NCBI GenBank assembly: GCA_023392135.1
Contig: JAEVZQ010000530.1
Coordinates: forward strand, 1 to 6,851
DNA: 6,851 bases
From: Pseudomonadota bacterium
GTDB taxonomy: Bacteria > Pseudomonadota > Alphaproteobacteria > Rhizobiales > Hyphomicrobiaceae
Reading direction: 5' to 3'
Part shown: piece after piece, positions 1 to 5,493 of the stretch
How the letters are laid out: each line of letters opens with the position of its first letter
Position numbering within the stretch: the first letter of the stretch is position 1
Program-made: the position numbers and the translations under genes
The notes under the pieces: generated by a model
What the model was told of the DNA's origin: nothing
Seen by the model: the letters and a program-made list of their open reading frames with translations, nothing else
The model's database searches: none

Positions 1-70
1 CGTCGATGGCGTCGGCTTCGGTCAAGGGGCGGCGTTCGGTTTCGATTTCGTTGGCAACGGCGGTATTCAT
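1..70 (-). CDS. 5' end of an unidentified protein gene (partial)
   Basis: An ATG on the minus strand (complement of 68-70) opens a frame that stays open to the left edge for 23 codons. It reads MNTAVANEIETERRPLTEAD followed by AID. The segment is hydrophilic and acidic, with no signal peptide or membrane segment. It is too short to assign a family. It is divergent from hisA with a 112-base gap between the two starts, so both promoters should lie in 71-182. The upstream bases give only a weak ribosome binding site. The call rests on the open frame, the ATG and the protein-like composition, so it is moderate at best. Confidence 0.5.
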   Translation of the reverse strand, partial: MNTAVANEIETERRPLTEADAID

Positions 71-79
71 CACAGGTGC

Positions 80-109
80 TTGACGCGATACGGCTTTGCT
101 TCCTTTATC
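80..109 (+). promoter_or_regulatory. Weak sigma-70-type promoter candidate for hisA
   Basis: TTGACG at 80-85 matches the -35 consensus at five of six positions. After an 18-base spacer, TTTATC at 104-109 is a poor -10 box (three of six). It lies about 75 bases upstream of the hisA TTG. The divergent arrangement requires a promoter in this gap, but this exact placement is inference. Confidence 0.3.
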
Positions 110-139
110 GCCCGCGATCGTAGCGAACGTGTGACTCGG

Positions 140-153
140 GCGGGGGCTCCCGC
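140..153. other. Small GC-rich hairpin in the hisA leader
   Basis: GCGGG (140-144) and CCCGC (149-153) are perfect complements around the loop GGCT. In RNA this gives a short stable stem ending 29 bases before the hisA start. No T-run follows, so it is not an intrinsic terminator. I see no histidine-rich leader peptide in this gap that would make it a his attenuator. It may be chance in GC-rich DNA. Confidence 0.25.
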
Positions 154-182
154 ACGCTGTCTTCTGACATCGAGACATAGCA

Positions 183-926
183 TTGATCCTCTTTCCCGCC
201 ATTGACCTCAAGGACGGCCAGTGCGTTCGCCTGAAGCTCGGCGAAATGGACGCGGCAACCGTCTTCAATGACGATCCTGTCGCCCAGGCCCGGACGTTCG
301 AGGCGCAAGGCTTCGAATGGCTGCACATCGTGGATCTGAATGGTGCGTTCGCGGGTAGGCCCGTGAATGGGGGTGCTGTCGAGGGGATCCTCGCGGCGGT
401 ATCCATGCCCGTTCAGCTCGGCGGGGGCATTCGCGATCTCGCAACGATCGAGATGTGGCTCGGCAAGGGCGTGCGCCGGGTCATTCTCGGAACCGTGGCG
501 GTGCGCGATCCGGCACTCGTCCGCGAGGCCTGCCGCCGGTTTCCGGGCCGCATCGCTGTCGGGATCGATGCCAAGGGCGGCAAGGTGGCCGTCGAGGGGT
601 GGGCAGAGGTGAGTGAGCTTACCGCCATCGAGCTCGCGCGCCGGTTCGAGGATGCTGGCGTGGCGGCCATCATCTACACGGATATCGAGCGCGACGGCGT
701 GCTCAAGGGCCTGAACCTGCCGGCAACGGCGGAGCTGGCGCGGGCAACGCGCATTCCAGTCATTGCCTCTGGCGGCCTGGCTTCGATCTCAGATGTCGAA
801 GCGCTGCTGAGGCCGGAGTACGCCATGCTGGAAGGCGCGATCACGGGCCGCGCGCTTTACGACGGCCGCCTCGACGCGAAAGCAGCGCTTGCCCTCATTT
901 CGCGCCGTGCCGGATCGAAAGCGTAA
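183..926 (+). CDS. hisA: HisA, ProFAR isomerase
   Basis: HisA is the cytosolic enzyme 1-(5-phosphoribosyl)-5-[(5-phosphoribosylamino)methylideneamino]imidazole-4-carboxamide isomerase. It catalyses the fourth step of histidine biosynthesis, the Amadori rearrangement of ProFAR to PRFAR. The 247-residue protein has the usual length and the half-barrel repeats of the HisA/HisF (beta-alpha)8 family. The catalytic aspartates fall at Asp8 (FPAIDLKDG) and Asp129 (VGIDAKGG). Phosphate-binding loops are seen at GGGIR (80-84) and IASGG near residue 195. The start is TTG at 183: the frame has a stop at 165-167 and no ATG or GTG between, and the family N-terminus [12 protein letters not shown] begins exactly here. 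Only a weak GAG (172-174) serves as ribosome binding site. The last 32 bases overlap the end of a minus-strand gene. The product feeds HisF, encoded downstream. Confidence 0.97.
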   Translation: MILFPAIDLKDGQCVRLKLGEMDAATVFNDDPVAQARTFEAQGFEWLHIVDLNGAFAGRPVNGGAVEGILAAVSMPVQLGGGIRDLATIEMWLGKGVRRVILGTVAVRDPALVREACRRFPGRIAVGIDAKGGKVAVEGWAEVSELTAIELARRFEDAGVAAIIYTDIERDGVLKGLNLPATAELARATRIPVIASGGLASISDVEALLRPEYAMLEGAITGRALYDGRLDAKAALALISRRAGSKA

Positions 927-1371
927 GTGCCGAGCGCAGCAGACACACCACCATCGCGAGCTGGCACCAGACCACCGACAGTTTCGCCTGGCTTCGACAG
1001 GTCTCGTAGTCTTGCAGGCAACGGAAGGCGGGGTCGCTGTAATTCGCCGGCTTGCCCTGCTCCGACAGGCCCGCCATGCGCTTGGCGATGTTGTCGAGCC
1101 GGGTGATGATGCGCTTGCGCAGGTGCTCGGGTAGCTGCTCGAAAGCCTTTTCGTCGAACGGCTCGCCGGGGTTACGTTCCTGGATGTCCTTGAGCTGCGT
1201 GCCCGCCACCTTGAGATTGCGCAGGGCGGCCTTGATGAAGCGATGCTCGGTGCCAGCCTCGTCCAGCGCCGCGATCTTCTCCCGAAGCAGCTTGATATCG
1301 TCGGCCGCCAGCCGCTTGCGGCGGACGGCCTCTGCAACATGCTGTAGATCGTGGCTGGTGTCCTTGGCCAT
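895..1371 (-). CDS. Unknown 158-residue protein with a twin CX6C C-terminus
   Basis: I do not recognise this family. The start is the ATG complementary to 1369-1371, preceded by a strong purine-rich site (GGGCGGGGAA). An in-frame ATG 21 codons upstream is possible but has no such site. Residues 1-110 are hydrophilic, charged and probably helical, with segments such as [19 protein letters not shown]. The C-terminus holds four cysteines, Cys118, 125, 136 and 143, spaced CX6C-X10-CX6C, with a hydrophobic stretch at 131-150 ([20 protein letters not shown]). This suggests a helical hairpin joined by disulfides, a metal site, or a weak membrane anchor. There is no N-terminal signal peptide. The gene lies antisense between hisA and hisF. 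Its last 32 bases overlap the hisA 3' end, and its start is 92 bases from the hisF start. That hisF is divergent from it supports a true gene insertion between the his genes. Confidence 0.75.
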   Translation of the reverse strand: MAKDTSHDLQHVAEAVRRKRLAADDIKLLREKIAALDEAGTEHRFIKAALRNLKVAGTQLKDIQERNPGEPFDEKAFEQLPEHLRKRIITRLDNIAKRMAGLSEQGKPANYSDPAFRCLQDYETCRSQAKLSVVWCQLAMVVCLLRSALTLSIRHGAK

Positions 1372-1463
1372 TTCCCCGCCCTTGGTGTATCGATTCGCAG
1401 CTCGCGTCGACGATGACGCAAGATGACATTGCATTGAAGGCGCAGACGGGCCAAGAAGCAGCC

Positions 1464-2243
1464 ATGCTCAAGACCCGCATCATCCCCTGTCTCGACGTGA
1501 AGGACGGCCGTGTCGTCAAGGGCGTCCAATTCGTCGATCTGATCGACGCCGGCGATCCCGTCGAAGCTGCTGCCGCCTACGATGCAGCCGGCGCCGACGA
1601 GCTTTGTTTTCTCGACATCACGGCAAGCCACGAAAACCGTGGGACTTTGCTCGATATCGTGCAAAGGACGGCCGAGCGATGCTTCATGCCGCTGACGGTC
1701 GGCGGCGGGGTGCGCACCGTCGAGGATATTCGCCACCTCCTCGAGGCAGGCGCTGACAAGGTTTCCATCAACACCGCAGCGGTAAAGAACCGGCAGTTCG
1801 TGCGCGAAGCATCCGAGAAATTCGGCGCGCAATGCATCGTGGTTGCCATAGACGCGAAGAAGGTTTCGCAGCAGGGCGAAGCGGATCGCTGGGAGATTTT
1901 CACGCACGGCGGGCGTAATGCCACCGGGATCGATGCCGTGGACTATGCGCGCGCGGTCGTAGCGTTGGGCGCAGGCGAGATCCTGCTCACCTCCATGGAT
2001 CGCGACGGCACCAAGAGCGGCTTCGATGTGGCGCTGACCCGGGCAGTGGCCGATGCGGTCAGCGTGCCCGTGATCGCCTCGGGCGGTGTCGGCACGCTCG
2101 ATCATCTCGTCGATGGCGTAAAGCTCGGGCACGCCAGTGCAGTGCTGGCGGCGTCCATCTTCCACTTCGGCACCTACACGATCGGACAGGCGAAGCGGCA
2201 CATGGCGGCGGCCGGTATTCCGGTCAGGCTCGACCTAGCCTGA
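1464..2243 (+). CDS. hisF: HisF, imidazole glycerol phosphate synthase cyclase subunit
   Basis: HisF is the cyclase half of the HisH-HisF glutamine amidotransferase. It uses ammonia delivered by HisH to split PRFAR into imidazole glycerol phosphate and AICAR, linking histidine and purine synthesis in the cytosol. The 259-residue product matches family length. Catalytic Asp11 ([10 protein letters not shown]) and Asp130 (VVAIDAKK) sit at the canonical positions. GGGVR (80-84) and the [15 protein letters not shown] block are typical barrel motifs. I chose the ATG at 1464 because the family begins ML(K/A)xRIIPCLD there and AAGAAG (1453-1458) lies 5 bases upstream. An in-frame ATG at 1413 would add 17 residues with no family match. 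It is separated from hisA by 537 bases containing an antisense gene. The partner hisH is not in the window. Confidence 0.97.
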   Translation: MLKTRIIPCLDVKDGRVVKGVQFVDLIDAGDPVEAAAAYDAAGADELCFLDITASHENRGTLLDIVQRTAERCFMPLTVGGGVRTVEDIRHLLEAGADKVSINTAAVKNRQFVREASEKFGAQCIVVAIDAKKVSQQGEADRWEIFTHGGRNATGIDAVDYARAVVALGAGEILLTSMDRDGTKSGFDVALTRAVADAVSVPVIASGGVGTLDHLVDGVKLGHASAVLAASIFHFGTYTIGQAKRHMAAAGIPVRLDLA

Positions 2244-2262
2244 GCCATCCACCTAATTGGGC

Positions 2263-2340
2263 CTAGTGGAGCGAATTTGACATCTGACCCCCGTTTGCGG
2301 CAGGCGCCGTATCAAATGTCAAATTCAAATTCTCCACTAG
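2263..2340. repeat. Palindromic element 1 (78 bp, CTAGTGGAG ends)
   Basis: The ends are perfect 9-base inverted repeats, CTAGTGGAG (2263-2271) and CTCCACTAG (2332-2340). Inside are 11-base arms GAATTTGACAT (2273-2283) and ATGTCAAATTC (2316-2326). An apical CGGC/GCCG hairpin (2298-2309) sits in the loop. The right arm has five unpaired bases where the left has one. It starts 20 bases after hisF stops, so transcribed RNA would fold into a long hairpin just after hisF. No T-run follows, which argues against a standard intrinsic terminator. It is more AT-rich than the genes around it. It is a tandem relative of the next element, possibly a dispersed palindromic repeat or small MITE. Confidence 0.75.
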
Positions 2341-2346
2341 AATCAA

Positions 2347-2375
2347 TTGGCTGCTAGTGGTCACTTTTCTATACC
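2347..2375 (+). promoter_or_regulatory. Sigma-70-like promoter candidate inside palindromic element 2
   Basis: TTGGCT (2347-2352), 17 bases, then TATACC (2370-2375) gives four of six matches at both boxes with ideal spacing. It points toward the MarR gene, 176 bases downstream. If real, the RNA would begin inside the palindrome. A second, weaker candidate nearer the gene is TTGCGC (2490-2495), 16 bases, AAGAAT (2512-2517). Neither can be confirmed from sequence alone. Confidence 0.3.
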
Positions 2376-2432
2376 GACATTTGCTCTCGAGCTTGCCGCA
2401 GTGTGATGCAAATGTCGGAATCGGACCACTAG
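2354..2432. repeat. Palindromic element 2 (79 bp, CTAGTGGTC ends)
   Basis: Perfect 9-base terminal inverted repeats, CTAGTGGTC (2354-2362) and GACCACTAG (2424-2432), enclose perfect 10-base inner arms CGACATTTGC (2375-2384) and GCAAATGTCG (2408-2417). The loop is about 23 bases. It begins 13 bases after element 1. It shares the outer CTAGTGG, an inner GACAT(T/C)TG core, and a preceding AATTGG (2345-2350, compare 2255-2260). The two bases that differ at the ends (AG versus TC) are changed on both arms, so pairing is kept. Confidence 0.75.
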
Positions 2433-2523
2433 CCCGCCGTGCGTGCTACGAAGGCTGACGATCAGAGCAGGCCGCAGATCTTTTTGCTTTTGCGCGGAGA
2501 CTTTCATCAGTAAGAATAGACAC

Positions 2524-2537
2524 GATACTGAGGTATC
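2524..2537. promoter_or_regulatory. Candidate operator GATAC-N4-GTATC before the MarR gene
   Basis: A perfect inverted repeat, GATAC (2524-2528), TGAG, GTATC (2533-2537), ends 13 bases before the chosen MarR start. MarR dimers bind short palindromes, often 5-base arms around a 4-base centre, and commonly repress their own genes. Size and position fit autoregulation. The repeat also covers the GAGG at 2530-2533 that could act as a distant ribosome binding site. This is inference from geometry only. Confidence 0.35.
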
Positions 2538-2550
2538 CGGACCAGCCGCA

Positions 2551-3045
2551 ATGGATCTCGATGACGAGAGGTATATCGGTTACATCATTGCGGACGTAGC
2601 ACGACTTCTGCGAACGGTGTGCGACCGGAGGGTTCGGAAGCTCGGATTGACCCGCGCGCAGTGGCTCGCAGTAACCCGCCTTCATCGTCGCCCAGGTCTC
2701 AGCCAATCCGAGGTGGCTGACCTGCTCGAAGTCGAAAAGGCCACTGCCTGCCGGCTTCTCGATCGGCTCGAGGCGAAGAAGTGGATCGAGCGGCGGCCCG
2801 ACAAAAAGGACCGGCGGGTCAAGCGGATTTACCTCACAAGCCGCGCCAATCGTGTGCAGGCCTCGATCTGGCCAATCGCGGAAAGCACAGTGGATGACGC
2901 ACTGATCGATCTATCCGCAGACGAGCGGCGGCAGCTTCTGGACATGATGGTCCGCATCAAAGGCAAGCTGCAGGCGTTGGCAGGAAACGAAACCGAACCG
3001 TTGGAAGACGAGCCTCCCGCCGAGGAGGAGGTGCGGGTGGTTTGA
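2551..3045 (+). CDS. MarR-family transcriptional regulator
   Basis: The product is a 164-residue winged-helix DNA-binding protein of the MarR family, expected to act as a dimer that senses a small molecule. A helix-turn-helix lies near residues 50-77 (LSQSEVADLLEVEKATACRLLDRLE in two helices). The wing near 82-97 has the family's DRR signature (PDKKDRRVKRIYLT). Helices at both ends would form the dimer interface. An acidic tail (about 147-160, rich in Glu) is longer than usual. I chose ATG 2551 because family homology begins near MDLDDERYIGYIIADVARLL. A GTG at 2443 in the same frame would add 36 unconvincing residues. It has a possible own operator at 2524-2537. It converges on the aconitase X operon with only 28 bases between stops. 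Its ligand and targets cannot be read from the sequence. Confidence 0.9.
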   Translation: MDLDDERYIGYIIADVARLLRTVCDRRVRKLGLTRAQWLAVTRLHRRPGLSQSEVADLLEVEKATACRLLDRLEAKKWIERRPDKKDRRVKRIYLTSRANRVQASIWPIAESTVDDALIDLSADERRQLLDMMVRIKGKLQALAGNETEPLEDEPPAEEEVRVV

Positions 3046-3073
3046 AGGGCAGCTTTCGAGCTTGTCCTGGGAG

Positions 3074-3490
3074 CTAGCCGATCTGGCGAACGATGGCCTC
3101 CGAAACCGCAATTCTGCCCGTCCGGAGCTCCTGCAGCTGTTCCCGCCCGACGACCAGTATCGGCGGTGCCTGCAGCCGCAGCTCGCGGGCAACGAGGCAG
3201 CCGACAATCAGAATGGCATCGGGCATTCCGAGCAGTATGGCCGCCGGCGCGACGCGATTGTGGATCAGCTCGAGCAGCACCGATGACGACGAGGAAGATC
3301 CGATCGGATCGGCCAGTGCCAGAACGGTTCCACTGACACTGCGCCCGCGCTCCGGATGGCTGCTGAGGATGATCTCGCCGGTTGCAGGATCTACGCCACC
3401 CCAGAAGCTCAGCGGCGCGGTCAGCTTCAGCAACGGACCTTCTGCTGACCCCGGATAGAGGACCTGCGCCGCCGCTATTTCCGTGCTCAT
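3074..3490 (-). CDS. Aconitase X small (swivel) subunit, DUF126
   Basis: The 138-residue protein is the swivel-domain subunit of a split aconitase X, a lyase of the aconitase superfamily. Visible family blocks are SFWGGVDPATGEI (28-40), the HPERGRSVSGTVLAL block (45-59) and the serine run GSSSSSS (64-70). The serine run supplies the conserved active-site serine in this superfamily. Length is normal for a stand-alone small subunit; in type I enzymes this domain is fused to the large one. The ATG (3488-3490) overlaps the large-subunit TGA as ATGA, which implies translational coupling and near-equal production. Characterised bacterial members dehydrate cis-3-hydroxy-L-proline to pyrroline-2-carboxylate. 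Archaeal members dehydrate mevalonate 5-phosphate. The former is more likely here, but the substrate is inferred. No terminator is evident in the 28 bases before the converging MarR gene. Confidence 0.92.
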   Translation of the reverse strand: MSTEIAAAQVLYPGSAEGPLLKLTAPLSFWGGVDPATGEIILSSHPERGRSVSGTVLALADPIGSSSSSSVLLELIHNRVAPAAILLGMPDAILIVGCLVARELRLQAPPILVVGREQLQELRTGRIAVSEAIVRQIG

Positions 3491-4737
3491 GTCCACAGTG
3501 CCTCGTCGCGAACAAGCCGACTCCGGACAGCCGTTTCGACACATTCCGCAAGGCTGCCGTAGACGACGGACCAGCCCGTATTTCCGGGGGCATAGTTGGC
3601 AAACTTGCCGGAGTTCGTGAGGAGGACGCCGGTCTTCGCCGGAAGAATGGGCGTCACGACGATGCAGGTATCGGCGACGACAGTCACCCCGGCAGCTTCG
3701 ATCTCCGCGAGCTTGCCATGCTCCTCGAGCTTCTTCAGCACGTGCCGGCCGGTGTGGGCGTAGAAGGGCAGCGAGAGGCGCCGCCCGTCGATGAGATCCG
3801 CAATCGTGGTCATCTCATCAAAGGACAGGTGCGGGCTTCCGACGGCAACCGCGTCGATCTCATGCCCGTTGGTGGTGCTGAGCCAGCCGCGCGCGGTGCG
3901 CACCATCTCAGGTGTCAGTTGAACCGCCTCCTCCGGCTCGCGCCCGCCGAAGGCGTCGGCCTGCGTTCTGGCTTCCGGAGTGACGCCGATGATGTGAAAC
4001 AGGCCTACTGCGCCAAACGAGGCAGCCGCGGCGCCGAGCGCCTTCATGCGGTCTTCCGAGGCAAAACCTGCAAGACCGTCTATAGCCACGATGCTGCTGC
4101 CGGCATTCCGGCCAACCCACGCGCCGAGCACTGGCCAGAAGGCGTCGAGACCCCGTAATTCAGCTGACAGCATGCGAGTGTCGACCAGCATCCTGGCATG
4201 CCGATTTTCGGTCAGATGCAGGCCATAGCGTGGGGCCCGGCCCACGATGGCGCAGGCGATGTCGAGGAAATCGCCATATCGATTCGTTCGGGCACCGAGA
4301 ACCGAGTTACAGAACGCCACCGCATTCGATTCACCCCAGGCGACATCCACACCCGCGGGCGGCCGGTGGCCTGCCTGATACGGCGAGCATGTCCAGGTCG
4401 GCTTGCAGCCGAGGGCCTCATAGGCCCGCATCAGCCGCAGCGCCATGACGCGGCGTTGGTCGCCCAGCCGAACGCGTTTCGGGTGCAGCAGATCGAGCGC
4501 TCCGACGTTCAGGGTCGAAGGAACGGCAACTTGGCCTCCAAGCTCAACCAACTTCTCGGCGAACAGCACCCCGGCATCTCCGTGGTACAGGCAGCCGTCG
4601 ATATGGGCCGAGTGCACGGGGATCAGCCGGTCGGCGCCGAGCAGTCGGCCGGTCTCGGCGACGATGCGCATGGCCATGGCCGAGGCCTCGCCACGAGCGC
4701 CGGCGCCGAGCGCGCGCTCTTCCGATGTCAGCTCCAT
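3487..4737 (-). CDS. Aconitase X large (catalytic) subunit, DUF521
   Basis: The 416-residue protein is the catalytic subunit of aconitase X, pairing with the small subunit encoded next. Family blocks appear in order. They are VHSAHIDGCLYHGDAG (41-56), PSTLNVGALD (73-82) and TCSPYQ (116-121). These are followed by GESNAVAFCNSVLGARTNR (135-153), GSPHLS (300-305), ADTCIVV (355-361) and TNSGKFANYAPG (374-385). Cysteines 49, 117, 143 and 358 lie in or near conserved blocks and are candidates for binding the iron centre known in this family. The ATG is at 4735-4737, with GAGGG about 6 bases upstream. A GTG two codons earlier is an alternative. The most probable reaction is cis-3-hydroxy-L-proline dehydration. 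No proline racemase, pyrroline-2-carboxylate reductase or transporter gene is in view, so the pathway is open. It is divergent from a flavoprotein gene across 78 bases. Confidence 0.93.
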   Translation of the reverse strand: MELTSEERALGAGARGEASAMAMRIVAETGRLLGADRLIPVHSAHIDGCLYHGDAGVLFAEKLVELGGQVAVPSTLNVGALDLLHPKRVRLGDQRRVMALRLMRAYEALGCKPTWTCSPYQAGHRPPAGVDVAWGESNAVAFCNSVLGARTNRYGDFLDIACAIVGRAPRYGLHLTENRHARMLVDTRMLSAELRGLDAFWPVLGAWVGRNAGSSIVAIDGLAGFASEDRMKALGAAAASFGAVGLFHIIGVTPEARTQADAFGGREPEEAVQLTPEMVRTARGWLSTTNGHEIDAVAVGSPHLSFDEMTTIADLIDGRRLSLPFYAHTGRHVLKKLEEHGKLAEIEAAGVTVVADTCIVVTPILPAKTGVLLTNSGKFANYAPGNTGWSVVYGSLAECVETAVRSRLVRDEALWT

Positions 4738-4766
4738 GTGCACCCTCGACAGGCGATAAAGGTCAT

Positions 4767-4775
4767 GGATAATCC
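4767..4775. promoter_or_regulatory. Palindrome GGATAATCC in the divergent gap
   Basis: The 78-base gap between the aconitase X operon and the flavoprotein gene must hold promoters for both. Near its middle lies the palindrome GGAT-A-ATCC. Around it is a looser inverted repeat, ACAGGC (4749-4754) with GCCTGT (4780-4785), though its centre is shifted by 4 bases. On the minus strand the same bases offer a -10-like TTATCC. It could be an operator for a shared regulator such as the nearby MarR protein, but its sequence does not resemble GATAC-N4-GTATC. Low confidence. Confidence 0.25.
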
Positions 4776-4815
4776 GAATGCCTGTTGAGCAGCAACCCGC
4801 GACATAGGCTGACGC

Positions 4816-5406
4816 ATGCCCCATACGCAGAAGCTGCTGTTCTTTGCCGGGTCCGCCCGCGAGGGCTCGCATAACAAGCGGCTGGCCCGGCTTGCCGCGC
4901 AGATCGCCGACGCCAACGGTCTTGCGGCCACTTTCGCCGACCTGGGCGACTATCCCATGCCGCTCTATGACCGCGATCACGAGGTCAATAACGGTGCGCC
5001 GGACAACGCGCGCAAGCTCAAGGCGCTCTTTCAGGTCCACGACGGTATTTTCATCGCGGCGCCGGAGTACAATGCCTCGATGACGCCGCTGCTCAAGAAC
5101 GCGCTCGACTGGATTTCACGCGTGCGGGACGAGGGTGAGCCGCCGCTGCAGGTGTTCAAGACGCGCGTGTTCGCCATTTCATCGGCAAGTCCCGGGCGTT
5201 TTGGCGGCGTGCGTGGCCTCATCACCTTGCGTCAGGTCCTGGCGGTCGGACTGCAGGCGATGGTCCTGCCGGAGCAGGTCTCGGTGCAGCATGCTGCGGA
5301 TGCGTTCGACGAGAAGGGTCACCTGAAAGACAAGGCGCAGCAGGACCTGCTCAAGAGGCAGATCGAACGGCTGGCGCGCGCCGCCAAGGTTCTGAAAGGG
5401 CTTTGA
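4816..5406 (+). CDS. NADPH-dependent FMN reductase family protein
   Basis: The 196-residue protein is a flavodoxin-fold cytosolic flavoprotein of the NADPH-dependent FMN reductase family (ChrR/YieF-like). Members bind FMN and pass electrons from NAD(P)H to quinones, flavins, azo dyes or chromate. The FMN phosphate loop is GSAREGSHNKRL (12-23). PEYNASMTPLLKNALDW (83-99) is the hallmark second flavin-contact segment, and SASPGRFGGVRG (123-134) the third. Length matches the family. The ATG at 4816 lies 10 bases after a weak GG core; no better start exists upstream. It is divergent from the aconitase X genes and is first in a plus-strand run with pyrF. The physiological substrate is not readable; a quinone reductase role in redox defence is the usual guess. 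Confidence 0.93.
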   Translation: MPHTQKLLFFAGSAREGSHNKRLARLAAQIADANGLAATFADLGDYPMPLYDRDHEVNNGAPDNARKLKALFQVHDGIFIAAPEYNASMTPLLKNALDWISRVRDEGEPPLQVFKTRVFAISSASPGRFGGVRGLITLRQVLAVGLQAMVLPEQVSVQHAADAFDEKGHLKDKAQQDLLKRQIERLARAAKVLKGL

Positions 5407-5439
5407 GGTTCGGCCCGCCTTGTGACACCAGGAGCACCC

Positions 5440-5493
5440 ATGCTACAGGGCCTGGCACTCCAGGCAGCGAGGAGGCGAGGCGGCACTCAATGA
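5440..5493 (+). CDS. Possible 17-residue leader peptide of pyrF
   Basis: ATG (5440-5442) is preceded by AGGAG (5430-5434) at a 5-base spacing, one of the best ribosome binding sites in the window. The frame reads MLQGLALQAARRRGGTQ and ends with TGA at 5491-5493. That stop overlaps the pyrF ATG (5490-5492) as ATGA. Its AGG AGG codons are also the pyrF Shine-Dalgarno bases, so ribosomes translating the leader would cover and clear that site. A hairpin (5450-5465) lies inside it. I infer translational coupling or control of pyrF. A chance ORF remains possible, since the peptide has no known family and is too short to test by composition. Confidence 0.45.
   Translation: MLQGLALQAARRRGGTQ
5450..5465 (+). 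other. GC-rich hairpin inside the pyrF leader
   Basis: GCCTGG (5450-5455) and CCAGGC (5460-5465) pair perfectly around the loop CACT, ending 3 bases before the pyrF Shine-Dalgarno GAGGAGG (5469-5475). No T-run follows, so it is not a terminator. It may influence ribosome access or mRNA stability between the flavoprotein gene and pyrF. Confidence 0.4.

Noticed and set aside
1157..1180. GGAAC-N15-CGTT on the minus strand, resembling an EcfG promoter.
   Set aside because: The spacer is one base short of the 16-17 consensus, and it lies inside the unknown gene with no gene start just downstream.
1423..1437. Tiny ORF MTLH containing a histidine codon just before hisF, a possible his leader peptide.
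   Set aside because: It has one histidine codon, no ribosome site and no terminator or antiterminator structure after it.
789..2201. A 470-codon open frame on the minus strand across hisA, the unknown gene and hisF.
   Set aside because: It is antisense to hisF, whose family match is unmistakable, and its translation lacks any domain pattern. Long antisense frames are common in GC-rich genes.
2443..2550. GTG at 2443 as the start of a longer MarR protein.
   Set aside because: The added 36 residues are basic and cysteine-containing, unlike the family, and the GTG lacks a ribosome site. The ATG at 2551 fits the family N-terminus.
3046..3073. Possible bidirectional terminator between the converging MarR and aconitase X genes.
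   Set aside because: Only a 4-base AGCT/AGCT pair around TTCG is present (near 3051-3062), with no extension and no T-run on either strand.
3382..4158. A 258-codon plus-strand frame opposite the aconitase X genes.
   Set aside because: It is a shadow of strongly conserved minus-strand coding sequence and has no recognisable domain.
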